Below, piece by piece: positions 36,255 to 47,845 of a stretch of 64,000 nucleotides of DNA. Source of the DNA: Parietaria judaica (lineage: Eukaryota > Streptophyta > Magnoliopsida > Rosales > Urticaceae); assembly GCA_954871525.1 (NCBI GenBank), contig OX940871.1:24588586-24652585 (forward strand). Direction: 5' to 3'. The number at the start of each line of letters is the position of its first letter. Within the stretch, counting starts at the first letter, position 1. The position numbers and the translations under genes were made by a program. The notes under the pieces were generated by a model, which worked only from the letters and a program-made list of their open reading frames with translations, searched no databases and was not told where the DNA came from.

Positions 36255-36641
36255 CCCCTCGGCCTGAAGCCGTCGGGCGAGCAAGTGCGTGCGCTGCTCA
36301 CCCGTGTGGACGCCAACGCCAATGGCACCGTGGAGTTCGAAGAGCTCGCCGATGCCATGTCGTGCAGCGCGAGGGACGGGATCCTGGCGGACGAAGAGCA
36401 GCTCTCGGAGGCGTTCCACGCGTTCGATAGGGACGGGAACGGGCTCATCTCCGCCGCGGAGCTAGCCGGGGCGATGGCGAAGATGGGTCAGCCGGTGACT
36501 TACAAGGAGCTAAGGGACATGATCGGAGAGGCGGACACCGACGGAGATGGCGCCATCAGCTTCCGCGAGTTCGCCACCGTCATGGCGAGGTCGGCCTCGG
36601 AGTTTCTCGGCCTCGCTCTGTCTCAGTCAGTGTCGTCATGA
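36255..36641 (+). pseudogene. Calmodulin-like protein (CML15/16/18-like), 5' truncated
   Basis: The open frame begins right after a TAG at 36252-36254 with PLGLKPSGEQVRALL and runs to TGA at 36639-36641. It holds three EF-hand loops with intact ligand residues: VDANANGTVEFEE, FDRDGNGLISAAE and ADTDGDGAISFRE, plus the conserved AMAKMGQPVTYKELRDMI linker and a tail FLGLALSQSVSS. Family members have about 50 further N-terminal residues with EF-hand 1 ending RSLGLKP. Here the homology stops exactly at that point and no in-frame ATG precedes EF-hand 2. Bases just before (TTCTATAG) could be a splice acceptor, so an upstream exon is possible, but none was found within 1 kb and the Arabidopsis relatives I know are intronless. 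A 5'-truncated pseudogene or recent partial duplicate is the best reading; the remaining frame has no lesion. Confidence 0.65.
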
Positions 36642-37355
36642 CACGTGTCAGCTCCGTTTATTCTTTGTTCATTGTGTACTTTTGAGTGTAGCATAATGGA
36701 AACATGTTCTTTGTTTTTGTACTTGCATGGACTCTTTGAGTCAAAAACGGAAGAAAGCTTACTTGTTGGCCAAACAACCTGACACGTTACTTCGTAACTA
36801 GGCCCGACCAAAATACGAGCAAGCCTTGCCGTTTTTGGAGCGTTTTAAGATGCGTTTGCGCCAATGGTGGAACCACATGGAGAAATACCATGTCGATTTG
36901 AAGCTCGAGACGATATCTTTGGCAGTCTGAATTTGATTTTCTAGGCCTAAAAACGTTGTTTGGCACACTTTTTTTTTCCCGTATTGTGCGTGTTGTTTAA
37001 TTTTCCTGACATTTTTTTTGTCTTCGGGCTTAATTGGTTGGACTATATTGGCCCCGTGATGGGCCGACTGTAATCCTGCCAGTTCGAGTTCTTGAGAGAG
37101 AATCCGAAACTGATACACAAACCCTAGAATTTGTGCGCGAATCAATAAGCATTCGGGAATTCGCGAATCGAACAATCAAAGATTGTTCGTGTTTCTCCGA
37201 GCTTCCACTACATCGTTTGGCAACTGTGTAAAGGAAGCCCCTTTATCCATATCTTGGACAAATAGAGACACATTGACCTTAATGTGAATGTAACAATCAT
37301 ATTAATCTATATATTCATAATTCTAAGAGAAAATGTCAAAATTGAGTCTCGAAGA
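36642..37355. other. Intergenic between CML and PPR 3' ends
   Basis: Convergent 3' flanks; no further gene recognised. The minus-strand frame 36798-37175 has no family resemblance. Confidence 0.5.
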
Positions 37356-38900
37356 TCATATCCAACTGCTTGCAGTGTCTTTGGAAACTCCCCTTTCCTT
37401 CATTCTTTCTCTCAGCTCACTCACACTCTCCCATTTCCCGGCCTCTGCAAGAGCATTTGATAGTGCCATGTAAGCCCCGGGTCGACCGTTCGGGTTCAGT
37501 TTAAAGAGCTCCTCGGCAGCTAAATTCGCCATCTCTATGCATCCATGAAGCCTGCAGGAACTCAGAAGAGCCGCCCACACATCCGAATTCGGCTTCTCGG
37601 GCATCGCCTTCACTAACTCCCAAGCCCGATCCAATTTCCCTGCCCGTCCCAATAGGTCGATCACACAGGCGTAATGTTCCATCTTTGGTCTCAGAGAGTG
37701 GTCCTTCTTCATGATCTCAAAGATCTCAAGGCCTTCATCGACCAACCCGGCATGAGCGCAAGCCGAAAGAGCGCTTAGGTATGTCACGAAGTTAGGTGCG
37801 ACAAGATGTTTTCGCATTAATGTAAATAGCTCAAGCGCTTCGTTTGGAAACCCGCTCTTTCCGTAACCATCGATCATGGAAGTCCATGAGAAGACATTTC
37901 TTTCAGGCATGTGATCGAAAACTTTCCGCGCCTCTTCAACTCTTCCGCATTTCGAGTACATGTCTATCAAAGCACTGCCTATCTTGATCGCCGAGAAGAA
38001 TACGGTCTTCATGAGCTGACTTTGCACCTGTTGACCGACTCCGTAATCTGCCAAGGCCGAGCAAGCCCCAATGACGCTGGCGAAAGTCGAAATATTAGGG
38101 CGGAAATCCCGCCGCTGCATTTCAATGTAGATATCAAGCGATCTAGAAACATGTTCCACCGATTTACTGTAACCTTCGATCATCGCATTGAACACCACTA
38201 CGTCTTTCTCGGTCGTTCTCCGAAATACTTCTTCAGCATTCGTGAAGTCCCCTCGGTTCATGTAACCCGTGATCATCGACGTTGCACAAACGACATCTCT
38301 TTCCAGCATCATATCGAACACAGTCCTCGCGTAACCGACGCTCCCACTCTTCACGTAAGAGTCCACGAGCGCAGTGTAGAGAACATCATCGGCGGCAACG
38401 TCGAATTTGATTATCCGGGCATGAACGAGTCTGCCCAAAAACGGCACACAACAGCTATCACAAGTCGAAGCTTTTAGCATCATCGAGTACGTGTAAGCGT
38501 CGGGCACCTCCTCCGAGTCCACCAGGCGGCGAACAAAGGCGAGCGATTCCTCCACGAGCCCGCGCCTGACATACCCGGCAATCATATAGTTATAAGCGGA
38601 GAGCGATCTGCGAGGCAATTCATCGAACATCTGGCGGGCGTAGGCGATCGAGTCGCATTTCAGGTAGAGTATGAGGAGTTTGATGGAGACATTGGCGTTG
38701 GGTTTGAGCCCAGTTTTGAGAAGCTCGCCGTGAATGGCTTGGCCGTGTGAGGGGTTGTCAGAGTTGATGAAATGCTGCAGAGCTTGAGGTGTTGATGGGT
38801 GAGAGATGAGGAGAGACGAGAACAGTGACGTTCTAGTCCGGCTTGGAGCTCCATGGTTCGCCATGGTTGATCGGAGCCAAAGCTGTGTAGCCGCATTCAT
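37356..38900 (-). CDS. PLS-class pentatricopeptide repeat protein (At1g28690-like)
   Basis: An intronless 514-aa organellar RNA-binding protein; PLS-type PPR proteins act in C-to-U editing and other RNA steps in mitochondria or plastids. The sequence agrees closely, from memory, with Arabidopsis At1g28690 (mitochondrial): LQHFINSDNPSHGQAIHG, KLLILYLKCDSIAYARQMFDELP, SAYNYMIAGY, VVVFNAMIEGYSKS, PNISTFASVIGACS, NVFSWTSMIDGYGKSG, KMEHYACVIDLLGRAGKL, and the E-type end SDVWAALLSSCRLHG...GAYMALSNALAEAGKW. About 11 P/L/S repeats fill residues 60-430, followed by E and a partial E+ region; there is no DYW domain. Two possible starts, 38900 (MNAATQLWL) and an in-frame ATG 36 bases downstream (MANHGAP); the first gives a more mitochondrial-like presequence. 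Confidence 0.93.
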   Translation of the reverse strand: MNAATQLWLRSTMANHGAPSRTRTSLFSSLLISHPSTPQALQHFINSDNPSHGQAIHGELLKTGLKPNANVSIKLLILYLKCDSIAYARQMFDELPRRSLSAYNYMIAGYVRRGLVEESLAFVRRLVDSEEVPDAYTYSMMLKASTCDSCCVPFLGRLVHARIIKFDVAADDVLYTALVDSYVKSGSVGYARTVFDMMLERDVVCATSMITGYMNRGDFTNAEEVFRRTTEKDVVVFNAMIEGYSKSVEHVSRSLDIYIEMQRRDFRPNISTFASVIGACSALADYGVGQQVQSQLMKTVFFSAIKIGSALIDMYSKCGRVEEARKVFDHMPERNVFSWTSMIDGYGKSGFPNEALELFTLMRKHLVAPNFVTYLSALSACAHAGLVDEGLEIFEIMKKDHSLRPKMEHYACVIDLLGRAGKLDRAWELVKAMPEKPNSDVWAALLSSCRLHGCIEMANLAAEELFKLNPNGRPGAYMALSNALAEAGKWESVSELRERMKERGVSKDTASSWI

Positions 38901-39306
38901 GGCTGTGTTCCATGGAAGAATTTGATTTGATACAAATTTACTTGTGACGCATAAAAGTAAAACATCAAATAAAATAGTGTCTAAAAAAGCTTAGGCCAAA
39001 AATTTATATTAATTGTTTTTTTTTTTTAAGAATTAAAATTTACTGATTTTTTTCATTTACTATTTTTTGGGGGGATTTTTATAACAAAAATCCAAAATTG
39101 GTGTCGGTTTTTAATTTTTATTTAAAAAACCAATCCAATTGTGACACGACATTAAATAAATTGGTTTGCATCGACCTTCAAATTAAATTGGGTGTAATTG
39201 ACATGAACGATGTTAGTACGATTAAATGATAAATGATAAGCGGGCGAGATGAAACGAGAGTACTATCCAGCCAATTAGAAACGATTAAAGAGCAAAATCA
39301 CGATTG

Positions 39307-39355
<49 letters not shown>

Positions 39356-40266
39356 TATGCTACTAGCTTGTTTTAAACTTTTAACATGCGTTCCCATTAC
39401 GTTGTTTATTTGTATGAGAACATAATGTTTGCTGACTAGTTTTTAAATGCTATATTATCTAATTTTATTAATTAAACGAGTTTAGATGAATCTATTTATT
39501 CTTTGAAATTCAAGAATGATCGAGTAATTTATTTATCAATTTAACAATACTACAATTTGTTTAAGCCCTAAGCTAAACAACCAACTTGATAATTTAAAAT
39601 TGACAAAATATCTAATGTTTGATTAGTATTTGTAAAATAATACATTAACTAACCACTACAAAAATAGTCATATTAGCTATTTTACGAATAAAAATGTTAA
39701 GTTTACTAAAATACAAACCATTAATTGCAATTTCTCTTTGTTTAATAGGTTTAAACTTAGTGAATGTATTCATTACATTTTCTCTTTGTTTAATAGTTTT
39801 AAATTTAAACAAGTCAACATGAGACGCCCACGAAACAAGTGTCCTTTTTTTAAGGGAACGAAGTCGTGTTCCTGAAATTAGCTTCTTTTTTTTTTTGGAA
39901 AATAGCTCAATATTCTTGTAGAAGTGCCGGAAACCGGCTTCCGCGGAGGAGCTCGCAGCCGCATCTGATGTTCGTGGGGTGAAATTTCCCGCACCGCAAG
40001 AAGTTTTTTTCTATCTAATTTTAAACGTTTATAAGAGATTTTAACATAGATAATTGCACGGCCATGGTTTTGGTGGCCATAGATTTCATCGCACTATTTT
40101 TGGAGGCAAAAAAAAAAAAAAAACACTAGGCTTCTTCTACTTTATCTAAAGAATACCAAGTTTTCAACAGATTTGACAGTTGACTTTAGTTGTGGCTGGG
40201 TAGTGCAAGTGCAGATCTTGTACTCCAGAAAAATTTTATAATCTCAAAAGCTTAAAGAGCTCTTTG
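38901..40266. other. Intergenic, with an (AT)n tract
   Basis: A pure AT repeat occupies about 39310-39352. The segment 39180-39300 resembles the CACGA/GATTAAAGAGCAAAA repeat also seen near 20210. A short GC-richer piece at 39925-39995 (GGAAACCGGCTTCCGCGG) is unassigned. No gene. Confidence 0.5.
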
Positions 40267-43200
40267 TTACTTCTGGTTCATTGAAAGATCGCGCTTCGTT
40301 CGTTTGGGAGACGGGGACATGAAAAGTTTTCGTACTGAGCTCAGAGGATCATCCACCTGCGATCATGTTAACGATAAGATAGCCGCAACACGCAACGGAT
40401 CCGAAACATACAAATAAAATAGAGAAATACCTGAATGATGGATGCAGATGGAGAGTTCTGAGATAAAGGAGAGAATCCACGTTGACGATGCAAAGCAAGC
40501 AGTGTTTGTTTCCAGCCAGGAGCCTCGCTGCCGGTCGAGGCAATCCATGGGCAGAAATGTCGGTGCTGCCTTATGGGATCAAACTGCGTTGCTTCATCTG
40601 CTGATTTTCGTTTAAGATCCTTCTCTGCTAAGACAGAAATGAGCGTGAAAAACGGGTTTACGAAGGCATTCTCTGTATTTCAACTCCGATCAACAAACAA
40701 GAACTAATTAGCATACAACTAAAGAGTTCGTAATTTGTAGTTATAGCATCTATTTGCAAATAATAGGGGAAGTCTTACTCGTATTTTATCAATAAATAAT
40801 TAATTATGTTATTTTATGTATAGTTTTCGTACGAAAATGTCTCTTATATAAAGGTGCCTAGGGATTTGTACCAATTTATGTTGGGACATTTTTGTTTTGT
40901 ATCTCCAAGACATTATTGGGAGAGTTTCCCGGTCTCACACTCGAATTATAGACCGAGGTTTATTTATCACTTAACTCTAGAAGTTCACGTTTTTTCTTTT
41001 ACGATCAGTTTGGTTCCTATCTAAAAAAAGTTACGATATATTTTTCATTTTTCGCTATTGAAACAGTAATAACATATAAACGATCAATCGACATGCAAAA
41101 ACAATGAGTCAAGTATGGGCAATCTTACCAGTACTACTGGAAACACATTGATCATCATTATTGTCTTGCATAGTTGTCACCACATTTTCCACTTCAGATG
41201 GCGGTATCCGACTTTCATTCTCGTCAGGAGCATTGCCACTTGAACTGACGGCAAGTTCACATTGGTTCAAAACGACACTGTCACTAAACTCAGAATCACA
41301 AGAGAATCGCGCCCTCAAATTTTGTGCGACGACAGGCAAAGAGATTGCTGCTTTAAAATTCTGTTTCGCCGGCGGAGGCCCCCCAGCAATCGTCATATTA
41401 AAGTCGGGCCGTTTCTCTTTGGATGATGTAGCATTATCTCTTGTCACTTCAGAATGGGAATCATCTGTTTCGGAATATCCGGTCAATCGGATGAATTCCA
41501 CAGGTCGTGATACTGTAGAGAAAGCCCATAATCCAACGCTTGCTCCGCAGAGCATGCAATCTAGAACTATGGAATTGGGATCGGATTGGACCCTTATTTC
41601 TTCAGGTAGCTCCTCACTCATACTTGTTTTCTGTTTATTGGCATCGCTATTTCGTGAATCGGTCGTTATAATAGTATGGCTATTGCCAACGACATAAGGA
41701 AGTAGGCGAGTTTCCCAGCCACATAAACTTATTAGCGTCAGAGCCTGAAATGAAGAGTCAACCGCATCAGCAACGCATCAATTAAGTGTAAGAGAGATCA
41801 AATGCGATGAACAAAACACAAGTAAGAATACACAATACTATGTCTAACCATTTTAAACAGATTTATATATAAAACAGTAACGTCATGGAGACTAAGGAAA
41901 TCATAACAATTGTGATTTTATTGAAGCCTCAAGAAATCATGGAGAACTGAAAAACAGAACTGAATCGATTCAAATCTATGCGAACAGACTTGAAAGTACA
42001 TAAACAATGGTCAGCCATTTGGGAATCCCATTACCATCGGTAATGACTAACAACTTATTTTCACCCGTTCGAGGGCTCAAAGAATTATATACCTATAGAA
42101 CAGAAGAAAAAAAATCTTATAATTCTATACTTACACTAGCACCTCTATAAATTAATATTGTAGGAACCATAGAATTGTATTATATTAAAGAGGTTATAAA
42201 TTTATCAAGGCATAGTTTAGTAATGTTACAAAAGTATTAATTAATCGAGATATTGATTGATCGAGTATTAATTTAACGAGGTTTTACTGTATATTTAGAC
42301 CTAAACTAGGAAACTAACTCCTAGAATTTATAAATAACTACGCCGACTATTTTATAGTTTAAGTTATAAAAGCATGACAGGAACCGAGCCAATAATCAAA
42401 CCAAAACAAGAATGCTTTATTGATAAACGAACCCTGGTCTCTAATCCGAAAGTTAGAACTTAGAACGGAAAACCCTCTCTATGAAGTTCGGTAGAAATTT
42501 TCAACTAATCAAACATTACAATTAATGGCTAACTCGCACAATGTGCTCCATTTATAAGCTTAGACACCCTTTGCGGCTTTTTTACACCTACTAAAAAAAC
42601 TACTCTTAACGTTAACTACTCTACTAAAAAAAAAAAAAAAACTGAATAAATAATAAAATACAACCAAAATCAAAGATTAACGTCTATTATACGGCCTAGC
42701 AACCAACACATCCGTACTAATTGAAGGAATACAAAGAAAAACAGGCTAACACATTGATGCAGAAAACAGATAAGTAATATACTGTTTATGAAGCTAACAG
42801 TAAAGCACGAGACAAACCTGATAATACTTTTTCTCGGAATCCAAATCACGATCATCGTCAAGGTATTCAATTCTCGCAGGGTCCGTTGAAGCTTTATCGA
42901 AAACTTGCTCAAATTGAGGACATTTTACGTGCTCAACGGCTGAAGACAAAACCACAGGAAGAGCTAAAAGTTGAGAGAGCGAAGACTGGCGTTCTTTAAA
43001 TTTATCAACTAACGCAATAGGAGGCATCGGTGGAAATTGTGACAACATTTCATCACAGACATTGTCGGTCCACGGGCAAAGTGATTTGTGCCCTTTTTCC
43101 AGCTTTACACTAAATACTGAAGCCGCCTTTTCAACTGACATCAAATAAAAAAATAAAAAAATAAACAATTTCACATATACATTTATCTTGCGGAAAGTTC

Positions 43201-43960
43201 TTGAGCTCGATTAAGATAGCAATGAGATGAGACAGAATTTCAGCATACCTTGTTCTTGATTCCAACTTGAAGGAGTAGAGAAAAAGAATTGCGCCCCACA
43301 TGCTTCGCAAGATACCATATCGATATCCGTATTGATCCAGCCTCGCCTAGCGCAATTCAAAGCGCTAATAGGCTACATTTAAAAGAAAGTTCTCAAACTT
43401 ATAACCACGCCCTCGAAATCTACATACATTAATCGCAAGACAAATTAATCCGACATGTTTGGCAAATCATACCTCAGGCTTGGCAAACCAAGTCATGGAC
43501 TTGAATGTAGCCGACCTCCTCATGAGATCTCCGCGGTCCCATGGCCGACAGATCGAAGCCTCGGAAGTCGAGGGCGCTGCCACACCACTAGTTGATTTCG
43601 GCGCCACAAGAGCCAAAGCAGACGACGGGTTCGGCCGCTTTTTGCCCGTCAACGCCTTTGCACTAGTGCTAAACAAACCCAGTGAATCAAACAAATCCTT
43701 TAGAACTGTATTCTGGTGGTAACATTGAACTACAGAAATCCCAGAAGGAAAATCTGATTGCACATTCTTGGAGCTCACAATTTCAGCTAAACAGAGTTGA
43801 ATGTTGATCGAAAACCGAATCGAACTCTCGTAAGAAGTTACTTCACTGCAAATTCAAAACCTCGATTGAGGAAGAAGGAGAGAAACCTGGAAGGCGATTG
43901 GGGAGCGTGGAAGAGCCTGTTCATGACGGAATGGAACCTCTTCTCGGATTCGTCGCTCAT
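40267..43960 (-). CDS. C3HC zinc-finger protein (NIPA/ILP1/MEM1-like)
   Basis: Seven exons: 43887-43960, 43473-43668, 43249-43372, 42818-43134, 41129-41744, 40431-40624, 40267-40356; all junctions keep frame and give 536 aa. The family (zf-C3HC plus Rsm1 domain) is nuclear; the Arabidopsis member MEM1 (At1g48950) affects DNA methylation and ILP1 is a BIR-like protein. Seen: MSDESEKRFHSVMNRLFHAP start, KKRPNPSSALALV, CRPWDRGDLMRRSATFKSMTW, first zinc module C112-x2-C115 (SCEACGAQ) with H147-x3-C151 (GHKSLCPW), second module C300-x2-C303 (LDCMLCGASVGLW) with H463-x3-C467 (RQHRHFCPWI), and the tail DPLSSVRKLFMSPSPKRTK with a basic nuclear signal. Intron 4 (41745-42817) hosts an Emigrant-like MITE. 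Which paralogue it is cannot be decided here; the length fits MEM1 best. Confidence 0.9.
42134..42289. mobile_element. Emigrant-like MITE in intron of the C3HC gene
   Basis: A 156-bp element with ends CACTAGCACCTCTATAAATT and ATTAATTTAACGAGGTTTTACTG, flanked by TA on both sides (42132-42133 and 42290-42291), matching the Emigrant terminal motif and target site. Confidence 0.75.
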
Positions 43961-45431
43961 GGCTGCTCCGACCAAGTCTGGTCTTCGCAGCTCCGGGAGA
44001 GAGAGATTGCACTACGCAAAGGTGACGATGAACTCAGCGTCTGTGTGTGTGAGTGACCGTGATGGGCCGAGCAATGCCAGTATCAGATACCGGGCCCAAA
44101 CCCTTTCACTCCTTTCTGCGGCCCGTTTGCGAAACCGGAATTCTTATTTTTTTTTTTTCAGATTTTCTTCCAATTTATTTCCCGACTTCGTAATCGGGTC
44201 CCGAATTTCTCGGATTTTAGTCGATGTAGTTTCAAAATTTCCGTAGAATTTTTAATCCTGTGGTTAACCCGCGGATTTCCGGAACTACCTACTTCAATAC
44301 AAATTTTTAAAATAGATCCTTTTGTTCTAGGAAAACCACTAGAAATTCTATAAAACCCTAAATCTCATAAAAACTCTTGTATCTTATTAAATTTTAAAAC
44401 CCCATACTTTTTAGTCTGATTTTTTTTTAAAATAGTTAGTTCTTAATTAAATTAAATTTATTGAAAATGCATAAAAACCCCAAAATCCAGTAAGAAGTTC
44501 CAAAATACAATACTTTTTCATTAAAACTTTTCTAATAATTAATATTTGTAATAATATTTTTAAACACTAAGATTTTATAATTAAAAAAAAATATGTCGAT
44601 TATAATAGTCGTATAAATTGAATCATCAACCGGTTATCGGTTTCCAGGCTCTTAAATTTTTATTTTCAACAATGATAAACATAAATGATATTTATGATTG
44701 ACCAAACTTTGACCAAACATAAATGATAAGTACCTTTAACTAATTTATTTGACTTAATAATAACTCCATTACATACTCTCCAAGAGGTCATACCTAATGC
44801 GTCCCCCTTTACATATTATAAATTTGGCAAATGGCGTCACTTATTTTTTACACTGAATATATTTAATAATGCAAGAATGCGTTGTACCATTGGCCAATTA
44901 TATCATCTTATAAATAAATAAAATATTAGTACCAAGAGAAAAATCATTGATGAACCATAAATTCCCAAACTTTGACATTTTTTTATTGACTTTGTTAGGA
45001 ATATTCCGAATATACTTCAAATAACAAAATGTCTTTATGGGCCCACATAGTCACAGAATTCCATTAGGCCTGTTTGCGGCCCAAATCCGAAAATGCTCAT
45101 GCAACGTAATTGGCAAAGGTTCCTATTATTGAAAACTAACAAACAACAATGTCAGTTAAAGTTTCTTAAATCATAGTGCTCGTTAAAAAGTAAACGATAC
45201 TTTTTAGGTTTAATAAACGATAGCTTTTATTCAACGCGGCAATTGTTTACTTTCCTATTTATTTATTTATTTATTTATTTATTTTTGCTAAGTGCCCTAA
45301 TAAAGCAAGCAATAATTTCAAACCATATTAATAACTGGTGCTCACCTAAACTTATAAGTCTTGCCTTGATAAAGAATTCAGCTTTAATTTTCAAATCAGA
45401 AAACGATAAAATTAAAAAAAAAGTTAAAACT

Positions 45432-45550
45432 TGACACCATAATTATAGCGGTTCGCTCCTAGTGTAAGAGGTACGTCCACTTGCCGCTTGTAAATCTCGA
45501 TCCACTATCAATCTCTCAATCAGAGTTTATGGTCTAACCCTCAATCTCGC
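45432..45550 (-). mobile_element. LTR fragment, reverse homologue of 19676-19792
   Basis: Shares AATTATAGCGGTTCGCTCC, GAGGTACGTCCACTTGCCGC and TCTCGATCCACTATCA with the complement of the fragment at 19676, with scattered substitutions. Only this part of the LTR is recognisable. Confidence 0.5.
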
Positions 45551-45686
45551 CTCTCTCATTTTGTTCTATCAAACGCACTAATGACGATTGCAAGCCTTAT
45601 AAGCAAAAACTAACCCTAAGACAAACAACCGCGTAAAAAATCTAATATACCTCGCTATACAATGCGTAAAAAGTCTAAAACTTTAT

Positions 45687-46106
45687 GGACCTGTTTGGTA
45701 GACTTTTATAAAAATGATTTCTCCTTTTCTTACCGTTGTAGAAAGTAAAAATGAAAATGTGTTTGGTGCAAAAGTACTATTAATTTGTTGTTGAAAAATG
45801 TTTTGTCTTTTAGTGGGTAAATGAGGTACTTTTGAAACTAAAAAAAAGCTGTTTTCTCCCTTCTCAAAAATGGGTTTATCTCACCCTCCTTTACCCACGT
45901 TTCCTAATATGTTATATAACTAAATATAAATTCAATTTAAAAAGAAAAACACAAATCACCAAACACAATTTATGTTTTTACTTTTTACGAAAATACTGCT
46001 CACCAAACACAATTTCAAAAATAAACAAAAATCAATTTTTAAGATTAATACTCACAAATCAATTTATGAAAAACGAAAACACAACAAAAACGCTACCAAA
46101 CGGCCC
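45687..46106. mobile_element. Tourist-like (PIF/Harbinger) MITE
   Basis: Ends GGACCTGTTTGGTAG and CTACCAAACGGCCC are inverted copies with a one-base gap. A TAT trinucleotide flanks both sides, consistent with the 3-bp target duplication of this superfamily. The interior contains repeated ACCAAACACAA motifs. Confidence 0.55.
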
Positions 46107-46586
46107 TATGAGTCTTGCCTTGTATTGTACTCTACTATACTACAATAATATATACTATACTAGAGGCTGTGTATTGAAAGATTCGATGTCTACCATAAAA
46201 GCTTATTCATTTGAGGGTTAATGCTAGTTAAACTCTTCATTTTATACATTTCTTCTCTCATATAGCATCTCATTTTTAACGGTATCACACTACATCTTAC
46301 TTATTATTTTTGTTTTCATGTAAGATTTTTCGTAAAAAACAATTAACAAAATTTTGAAATTTAAGTTTATTCAGAGGAGTAAAAGTTGTATTTAACTTAC
46401 TAAAACTTTAGCTTAGGAAAACCTTAACTCATAAGTTATTTTAAACTCTTATCATTCTATATATATTTGTCCTCTTAGAACTTTATACTTTGCACTTTAT
46501 TTTCATGTAACCCTTTGTCTTTATATTTTTGTCCTTTTTTTTAGGCAAAATTTATATTTTTTTTCCTTACGTGGCCTTTGATTATA

Positions 46587-47845
46587 GAGAAATTGCACCA
46601 AATAGCCAGATTGAAACACAAGTTTAGCAAAATAGCCAAACTTTGATTAATTTTGTAAACTAGCCAATTTACATGAGGTGGCATTTTAATAGCATTTTTT
46701 ATTCCCGTAATGCCCTTTAATTAACCATTTTATAATATAATTTTCGTATTTAATTAAAAATAATATTAATGTTTCAACACAAATCAAGATGTAATTGTTT
46801 TGGAATTAATTACCCTATTTGAATCATTTTTCTACGATCTTTCTCTCTCTACAGAGCTCACGCACAAGTCTCTCTCTCCCTCTTCCATGGTAAGTTGTTC
46901 GATCTACATGTCACTTGCTTCAACGGCGACACTTTCATCTCCTGCAACTACGATCCTATATTATTGTTCATACAGTGAGTGTATCAGATTTTTATTTTGT
47001 TTTGATGTTTTGAAATATGCAGCGACGTATCTTACAATCAATTGTCTGGCCATTTTCCTCCATGGGTGACCTCAATATCGCAACTGTATGACTCTTTCAA
47101 GCATTTCAAACCTGATATTTCAATTCAATTTCCTTTTTCTTGATCTTCAAATATGGATACGACTTAAAATATGATTTTACAGTGATATATATACAGGAGC
47201 TTAGTGGCGAACAACTTCGTATTTGACAGCTCAAACATATCGTGAGTATGATAAGTTCACAGTTCCTGTACTTTCTCGATTCTTGTTCCGTTGAATCTCT
47301 TCTGTGGAATATCCGCTAAGGGGTTGCGCGCTCGGCGATCGACGGCGAAGCTTCGGCGGCCTTACGGGAGAGAGAAAGAGAGAGATCATTTTTTGTATTT
47401 AAAATATTTGATTATTGTATTTACATTTTAATATGAATAATATTTTTTATTGTTAATTTACGTTGATTCGTTACTAATTTACGTTGATTCGTTGTTGATT
47501 TACGTTAATTCGGTGTTGATTTACGTTGATTTACGTCTTTAATTTGTTGATATCTTTTGGAAAAAAAAATCCAAAAATTATATGAATGTTTTGAATTTAA
47601 AATTTGAATTATACAAAAAAAAAAAGGTTTGGTTTTGGTTGTTATCATATTAATAGCTATTTCAATTAATAGCAATATTTTCAATTAATGAAAATAAATG
47701 AATTTTTTAATTTTATTAAAACATGAGGGCAATAATGTAATTGGAATTCTATATAAATGGTTAATTAGCTAATTTACAAAATTAATCAAAGTTTGGCTAT
47801 TTTACTAAACACACTTTCAGATTTGGCTATTTCTCCAAAGCGCCC
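46587..47845. mobile_element. Pack-MULE-like element with captured gene fragments
   Basis: Perfect 9-bp direct repeats TTGATTATA flank the element (46578-46586 and 47846-47854), the target duplication size of Mutator-like elements. Terminal inverted repeats of about 90-100 bp share AAATAGCCA and TAGCCAAACTTTGATTAATT followed by TTTGTAAA.TAGC. The interior lacks transposase but carries fragments of a receptor-kinase gene and a GC-rich piece (47318-47375). Subterminal ATTTACGTTGATTCGTT units repeat at 47457-47540, a common feature of these elements. Confidence 0.85.
47023..47241 (+). pseudogene. LRR receptor-kinase exon fragments inside the Pack-MULE
   Basis: Two exon-like pieces with splice borders. 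47023-47085 reads DVSYNQLSGHFPPWV between a GCAG acceptor and a GTATGA donor. 47197-47241 reads LVANNFVFDSSNIS between a CAG acceptor and a GTGAGT donor. The wording (a last LRR followed by NNF..DSSNIS) matches, from memory, the LRR-to-malectin junction of LRR-VIII-2 kinases such as At1g53430 or At3g14840. The kinase domain and the rest of the LRRs are absent, so it is a captured genomic fragment with its intron retained, not a gene. Confidence 0.7.

Larger units (their letters stand above)
43961..46577. other. Intergenic upstream of the C3HC gene
   Basis: Starts with the gene's own promoter and leader (to about 44130), then AT-rich DNA to 45400 with no recognised feature, a reverse-oriented Copia-like LTR fragment and a Tourist-like MITE listed separately. 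An ATTT run lies at 45256-45283. Confidence 0.5.

Noticed and set aside
36798..37175. 125-codon minus-strand frame between CML and PPR
   Set aside because: No conserved motif, unusual composition, lies in convergent 3' flanks.
41161..41697. 178-codon plus-strand frame
   Set aside because: Antisense to exon 5 of the C3HC zinc-finger gene, whose model is frame-consistent over seven exons.
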